Shown: positions 37,845 to 41,389 of the stretch, piece by piece
Numbering within the stretch: position 1 is the stretch's first letter
How the letters are laid out: every line of letters starts with the position of its first letter
DNA from: Lysobacterales bacterium
GTDB taxonomy: Bacteria; Pseudomonadota; Gammaproteobacteria; Xanthomonadales; Wenzhouxiangellaceae
DNA length: 41,389 bases
Assembly: GCA_002722315.1 (NCBI GenBank)
Contig: PBLG01000043.1
Span: 1 to 41,389 of the forward strand
Direction of reading: 5' to 3'
The notes under the pieces: generated by a model
What the model was told of the DNA's origin: nothing
The model's database searches: none
Seen by the model: only the letters and a program-made list of their open reading frames with translations
Position numbers and translations under genes: made by a program

Positions 37845-39804
37845 GAATCTTTCCGGAAGGGTACTACTATTCCTCGCGCTGTCCCTGGCCGCGCTCGCAC
37901 CGCAGGCGGCCTGGTCGCTGCCGGCAGACGCGACTGCGGACGAGCGCGCGATCTTCATCGAGGCATGGAGGAAGGCCGGGCAGGGCAACGAAGAGGCCCT
38001 GCGCGAGGCCATCGACAAGATTCCGGACTACGTGCTCACGCCCTACCTCAGGTTCGAGCTCAGGCGACAGACCCTGGACGACCAGCGCGGGCCGGAGATG
38101 GAGCGGTTTCTTGCCACCTACCGAAACTGGTCGTTTGCCGAAAGCCTCGAAAGGCAATGGCTGGGATCGCTTGCCGAGGCCGGCGACGACGCCGCACTTC
38201 TTCGTTACGGCACCGGCGCCGCCGACGCCGAGATCCGCTGTCGCATCGAGCTCGCGCGCATCGAGCGGGGCGAGACCGACGGGGTCGAATCCCGGGCGCG
38301 CGCGCTGTGGCTCAGCCCGGTGTCGCAGCCGCGCGCCTGCGACCCGCTGTTCCGCTGGTGGAAGCGGGAGGGCAACCCCGACTTCGATACGGCCTGGCAG
38401 CGGTTCGGCATGGCCGTCGAGGCCGGTGAGTACGGCCTGGCGCGCTATCTCAGGCGCTATCTCCACCCCGACGACCGGATGCTGGCAGACGGCTGGCTGA
38501 ACATCGCCATCCGCACCGCAAGCGAACTCTCGTCGACCGTCGACTGGCCCGACCAGGAGCGCGCCCGGCGCCTGGTGGCCTGGGGCCTGCATCGCCTGGC
38601 GTCCAGCGACTGGGAGCGGGCCGCTCGGCTTCGCGACCGGCTGGCCGCGAGGTTCTCGTTTACCGACGACGAGATCGGCCCGGCCGCCAGGCGCATCGCG
38701 CTGTTCCGGGCGGTCGATCTCGATCGCGGCGCCCTGGCGGACATCGACGCGTTGCCGGCCCGGCTGATCGATCAGCAGATGCTGGAGTGGCGCCTGCGCA
38801 CGTCGCTGGCCAACGGCGAATGGGCCGAGGCGCTCGCCAGCATCGAGCGCATGCCTGCCGAACAGCAGATCAGGGAGCGCTGGCGCTATTGGCGCGCCCG
38901 GGCCCTGGCCGAGCTCGGCCGTCCCGAGGCCGGGCTGGTTTATGCAACCCTGGCGTCGGAATCGGATTACTACGGGTTTCTTGCCGCCCTGCGCAGCGGC
39001 CAGCCGCTCACGCTGTGCAGCCGGGAACTCGATGCCGACGGGGAGGCTCAGCGCAGGCTGCTGCGCGATGCGGAGTTCAACCGGGCGATCGAGCTTTACC
39101 GGGCCGGGCTGGTCTGGCACGCACGCTGGACGTTCGAACGGGTCAGCCGCAGGCTGAGCGCAAACGAGCAGCGCCAGGCCGCACTGCTGGCCGCCGGGCT
39201 GGGTTGGCACGATCGGGCGATCGTGTCGCTGGGCCGGTCCGGCGCGATGGACGCCTATCCCTGGCGTTTCCCGGTCGTGGAGCGCGAACGCGTCAATGCC
39301 CACGCCACCCGGCACGACGTGGCGCCGGCCCTGGTCATGGGCCTGATGCGGGCCGAGTCGGCGATGCAGGCCGACGCGCGCTCGCCGGCCGGCGCGCGCG
39401 GTCTGCTGCAGTTGATGGATCCCACGGCGCGCAGCGTCGCTCGCCGCCACGGCATCGACTACGGCGGCGCGTCGGATCTCTACCGACCGGAACGCAATAT
39501 CGCCCTGGGCGTGGCGCACCTGGGCGAGCTGCAACGACGTTTCAACGGTGACTGGACCCTGGTGGCCGCCGCCTACAACGCCGGCATCAGCCGAGCCGAA
39601 CAATGGCAACGGGAGCGACCGGACCTGGAGCGGGACATCTGGATCGAAACGCTGCCCTATTTCGAAACGCGTGACTACATACCGCGCGTACTGGCCTTCG
39701 CGACCATCTACGAATGGCAGCTCGGTCACGATCCTGCGGTGCTGGCCCAAAACCTTCTGGAACAACCTCCGGCCAATACCGCGTTCGCGTGTCCGACGAC
39801 TTGA
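37843..39804 (+). CDS. slt: Soluble lytic murein transglycosylase Slt
   Basis: 653 residues, like E. coli Slt70 (645). Signal peptide MNLSGRVLLFLALSLAALAP-QAAWS. The N-terminal three-quarters (about 25-440) are helical repeats forming the superhelical ring. The C-terminal lysozyme-like SLT domain (about 485-620) has the catalytic Glu near residue 505 in GLMRAESAMQADARSPAGAR and the family motifs GLLQLMDPTA and VAAAYNAGISRAEQW. It cleaves the MurNAc-GlcNAc bond of peptidoglycan to form 1,6-anhydromuropeptides in the periplasm. There is no clear Shine-Dalgarno sequence before the ATG, which overlaps the alternative ATG of the TauE gene on the other strand. Confidence 0.93.
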   Translation: MNLSGRVLLFLALSLAALAPQAAWSLPADATADERAIFIEAWRKAGQGNEEALREAIDKIPDYVLTPYLRFELRRQTLDDQRGPEMERFLATYRNWSFAESLERQWLGSLAEAGDDAALLRYGTGAADAEIRCRIELARIERGETDGVESRARALWLSPVSQPRACDPLFRWWKREGNPDFDTAWQRFGMAVEAGEYGLARYLRRYLHPDDRMLADGWLNIAIRTASELSSTVDWPDQERARRLVAWGLHRLASSDWERAARLRDRLAARFSFTDDEIGPAARRIALFRAVDLDRGALADIDALPARLIDQQMLEWRLRTSLANGEWAEALASIERMPAEQQIRERWRYWRARALAELGRPEAGLVYATLASESDYYGFLAALRSGQPLTLCSRELDADGEAQRRLLRDAEFNRAIELYRAGLVWHARWTFERVSRRLSANEQRQAALLAAGLGWHDRAIVSLGRSGAMDAYPWRFPVVERERVNAHATRHDVAPALVMGLMRAESAMQADARSPAGARGLLQLMDPTARSVARRHGIDYGGASDLYRPERNIALGVAHLGELQRRFNGDWTLVAAAYNAGISRAEQWQRERPDLERDIWIETLPYFETRDYIPRVLAFATIYEWQLGHDPAVLAQNLLEQPPANTAFACPTT

Positions 39805-40046
39805 CGGTGGTCGGCAGTCGGTGGTCGGTGTGTGGTGGCCCGTGAAATTTGCAGGATATCTGCCGACTTGCTATCGACTGCCTTGTGGGAGGCGGCTCCG
39901 GCGCCGATGAACTCATCGTCAATCGCGGCCGGAGCCCGCTCCCACAAAAATCCAGAGCATTGGCGGCGGAAGAATTCTTCCGACCTCCGACCTCCGGCTA
40001 CCGACCCCCGCCTTTCCGGAAACCCGAAACCGGAAACCTGAAACCG
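39805..40046. repeat. Third word-repeat island enclosing a REP hairpin
   Basis: Left arm (39805-39838) is built of GGTCGGTGGTCGG-like words. Right arm (39981-40046) has CCGACCTCCGACCTCCGG followed by GGAAACCCGAAACC words. Between them, 39883-39947 is a REP-type hairpin whose ends TTGTGGGA and TCCCACAA pair, with GGCTCCGGC facing GCCGGAGCC. No gene is visible in this 281-nt gap. The arm design is like the islands at 29747 and 31311, but the 63-nt core is absent. Confidence 0.8.
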
Positions 40047-40085
40047 TTTAAGCTTTCCGATCTCCCCGGTGACACTGAATTGTCG

Positions 40086-40412
40086 ATGAAAAAATACGAT
40101 ACGAACCCGCTTGCCTACGTCGGTAACTCGCCGATCCACGGCAAGGGTCTGTTCGCCCGCAAGGCCATTCCGAACGATACGTATGTCGGCACGTACGAAG
40201 GGCCGGCGACTCAGGAAGACGGCATGCACGTGCTGTGGCTGTACAACGAAGAGACCGACGAATGGGAAGGCATCGACGGGCGCAATGAAATGCGCTTTCT
40301 CAACCACGCCGGCGATCCGAACGCCGACTGGTGGGGCATCGAGCTCTACACCATTCGCGATGTGGCCGCGGACGAGGAAATCACCTTTCACTACGGCGAG
40401 GACTGGGAATGA
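40086..40412 (+). CDS. Small SET-domain protein
   Basis: 108 residues, a minimal SET domain. The start YVGNSPIHGKGLFARKAIPN is the typical N-SET strand. FLNHAGDPNADWWG (about 78-91) matches the NH-x-CxPN segment that forms the pseudoknot, and DEEITFHYGEDW (about 96-107) matches the ELxYDYG end. It lacks the post-SET cysteines, as bacterial members do. The family transfers methyl groups from SAM to protein lysines. Target unknown. Its stop overlaps the xthA start (ATGA, 40409-40412), so it is translated in step with exonuclease III. Confidence 0.85.
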   Translation: MKKYDTNPLAYVGNSPIHGKGLFARKAIPNDTYVGTYEGPATQEDGMHVLWLYNEETDEWEGIDGRNEMRFLNHAGDPNADWWGIELYTIRDVAADEEITFHYGEDWE

Positions 40413-41176
40413 AGATCACATCCTGGAACGTCAACTCACTCAAGGTCCGGCTGGACCAGGTGCTGGACTGGATCGACCTCAACCAGCCCGATGTCATCGG
40501 CCTGCAGGAAACCAAGCTCAAGGACGAGAACTTTCCGGAAAAGGCCATCCAGGAGGCCGGGTACCACGCAGCCTTCACCGGCCAGGCGACCTACAACGGC
40601 GTTGCACTCCTGAGCCGCGAGCCGGCCGAAGACGTGCGCACCGACATTCCCGGCTTCGACGACCCCCATCGACGGGTCATCGCCGGCACCTTCGACGGCG
40701 TGCGGGTGGTCAATCTGTACGTGGTCAACGGCAAGGCGGTCGGCGACGAGAAGTACGAGTGGAAGCTTCAGTGGCTGGAAGCGGTCACCCGCTGGATCGC
40801 CGCGGAGGCAAAGACGCACGAGAAACTGGTGGTCGTCGGCGACTTCAACATCGCGCCGGACGATCGCGACGTGCACGACCCCGAGGCCTGGCACGAAAAG
40901 ATTCTCTGTTCGACCCCGGAGCGCACCGCACTGGAGAACATGATGGCGCTGGGCCTGACCGACACCTACCGGCTGTTCGAGCAGCCCGAGCGCATTTATT
41001 CCTGGTACGACTATCGCCAGATGGCGTTCCGGCGGAAGATGGGCCTGCGCATCGACCTGGTACTGGCCTCGAAGGCCATGGCGGAAAAATGCACCGCCAG
41101 CGACATCGACCTCGAACCGCGGCGCAACGAGCGGCCGTCGGATCATGCGCCCGTGAGTGCGGTTTTTTCGCTGTAG
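40409..41176 (+). CDS. xthA: Exodeoxyribonuclease III
   Basis: 255 residues from the ATG at 40409, just inside the SET gene's last codon. EEP fold with intact catalytic residues: MKITSWNVNSLKVRL (Asn), VIGLQETKLKD (Glu near 34), VVVGDFNIAPDDRD (Asp/Asn near 151-153) and RPSDHAPVSAVF (Asp-His near the C-terminus). The DNA-contact segment WYDYRQMAFRRKMGLRIDLV is also typical. It is a 3'-5' exonuclease and AP endonuclease in base excision repair. The ATGA overlap implies translational coupling to the SET-domain protein. Confidence 0.95.
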   Translation: MKITSWNVNSLKVRLDQVLDWIDLNQPDVIGLQETKLKDENFPEKAIQEAGYHAAFTGQATYNGVALLSREPAEDVRTDIPGFDDPHRRVIAGTFDGVRVVNLYVVNGKAVGDEKYEWKLQWLEAVTRWIAAEAKTHEKLVVVGDFNIAPDDRDVHDPEAWHEKILCSTPERTALENMMALGLTDTYRLFEQPERIYSWYDYRQMAFRRKMGLRIDLVLASKAMAEKCTASDIDLEPRRNERPSDHAPVSAVFSL

Positions 41177-41212
41177 CGGCGTCACAGCGCGGGGCGGAGC
41201 CGTAGCAGCGCT

Positions 41213-41292
41213 GTAGCCTGGATAAGCGCAAAGCGCGCATCCGGGGCCGCAGGCTGATTCAGGTATGAACCCCGGGTGCGCTTCGCTTACCC
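41213..41292. repeat. REP-type repeat, family B, right end altered
   Basis: GTAGCCTGGATAAGCG (41213-41228) faces CCCGGGTGCGCTTCGCTTACCC (41271-41292), but the expected GGGCTAC end is replaced by GTATATGG, so this copy is partial. Another fragment, CGTAGCAGCGCTGTAG, lies just before it. The last 97 bases of the window (41293-41389) contain nothing I recognise. Confidence 0.75.
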
Positions 41293-41389
41293 GTATATGG
41301 ACCCGCCCTCGATTGCAATACCGATGAAGTGGATTGCGGGAAGCTGGCTGCATCCGTATATCCGGCCTCGTATCTGGGAGTCTCCTCCC

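Noticed and set aside
1..41389. tRNA, rRNA, riboswitch or prophage genes
   Set aside because: Read on both strands; no cloverleaf with conserved T-loop, no rRNA segment, and no phage structural or integrase gene was found.

Overview
The window reads as an ordinary chromosomal stretch of a high-GC (roughly 63-66 percent by eye) gammaproteobacterium, interrupted by one small accessory island. The block engB / cytochrome c4 / dsbA / endonuclease-exonuclease-phosphatase, together with nudC, rlmJ, slt, xthA and an atoE-type transporter, suggests a free-living aerobic heterotroph close to the Lysobacterales/Chromatiales. A Wenzhouxiangella-like marine or halophilic lineage is my guess, but the genus cannot be fixed from this sequence. 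Genes are tightly packed. The gaps are mostly filled by REP-type inverted repeats and by unusual word-repeat islands.

Layout. 1-4863: a terminator-like structure, a small secreted protein (minus) and a two-gene RND efflux system (plus). 5006-5929: a YedI/DUF808 membrane protein. 6149-9056: pgsB-pgsC-pgsW, three genes with ATGA overlaps, for a poly-gamma-glutamate-type polymer system; no pgsA is in view. 9062-10203: two overlapping unknown genes on minus. 10279-13454: nudC, a Tat-signal NAD-dependent epimerase-like protein, a small membrane protein and a secreted protein with a sorting-like tail. 13506-17394: a histone-deacetylase-family enzyme diverging from a Pat-type lysine acetyltransferase. 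17595-20823: a cytochrome c'-like protein, a short-chain fatty acid transporter and a TonB-C domain protein.

20881-25087 is the accessory island. It has a near-consensus sigma70 promoter, a VapBC-like toxin-antitoxin pair, an MmeI-like single-chain restriction-modification enzyme, and an unrecognised 231-residue protein whose start overlaps the restriction gene's stop. A 21-bp perfect inverted repeat lies just after it. From 25367 core genes resume: rlmJ, a periplasmic-sensor EAL phosphodiesterase and a DUF1643 protein. Then comes a three-gene minus-strand set (DUF3501, CCG-domain Fe-S protein, rubrerythrin) that looks like a peroxide or oxygen-defence unit. Its middle gene is bracketed by two oppositely oriented copies of a word-repeat element with a 63-nt core.

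32188-41176 holds a very acidic small protein with its own terminator, an EamA transporter, a His-rich secreted protein, engB diverging from cytochrome c4 and dsbA, an EEP-family protein, a TauE/SafE permease whose start region overlaps that of the slt transglycosylase, and a SET-domain protein translationally coupled to xthA. No rRNA, tRNA, CRISPR array, transposase, integrase or prophage gene was seen. The most rewarding places for follow-up are the restriction gene with its coupled partner, the 63-nt-core repeat pair, the acidic microprotein and the pgsA-less pgs locus.
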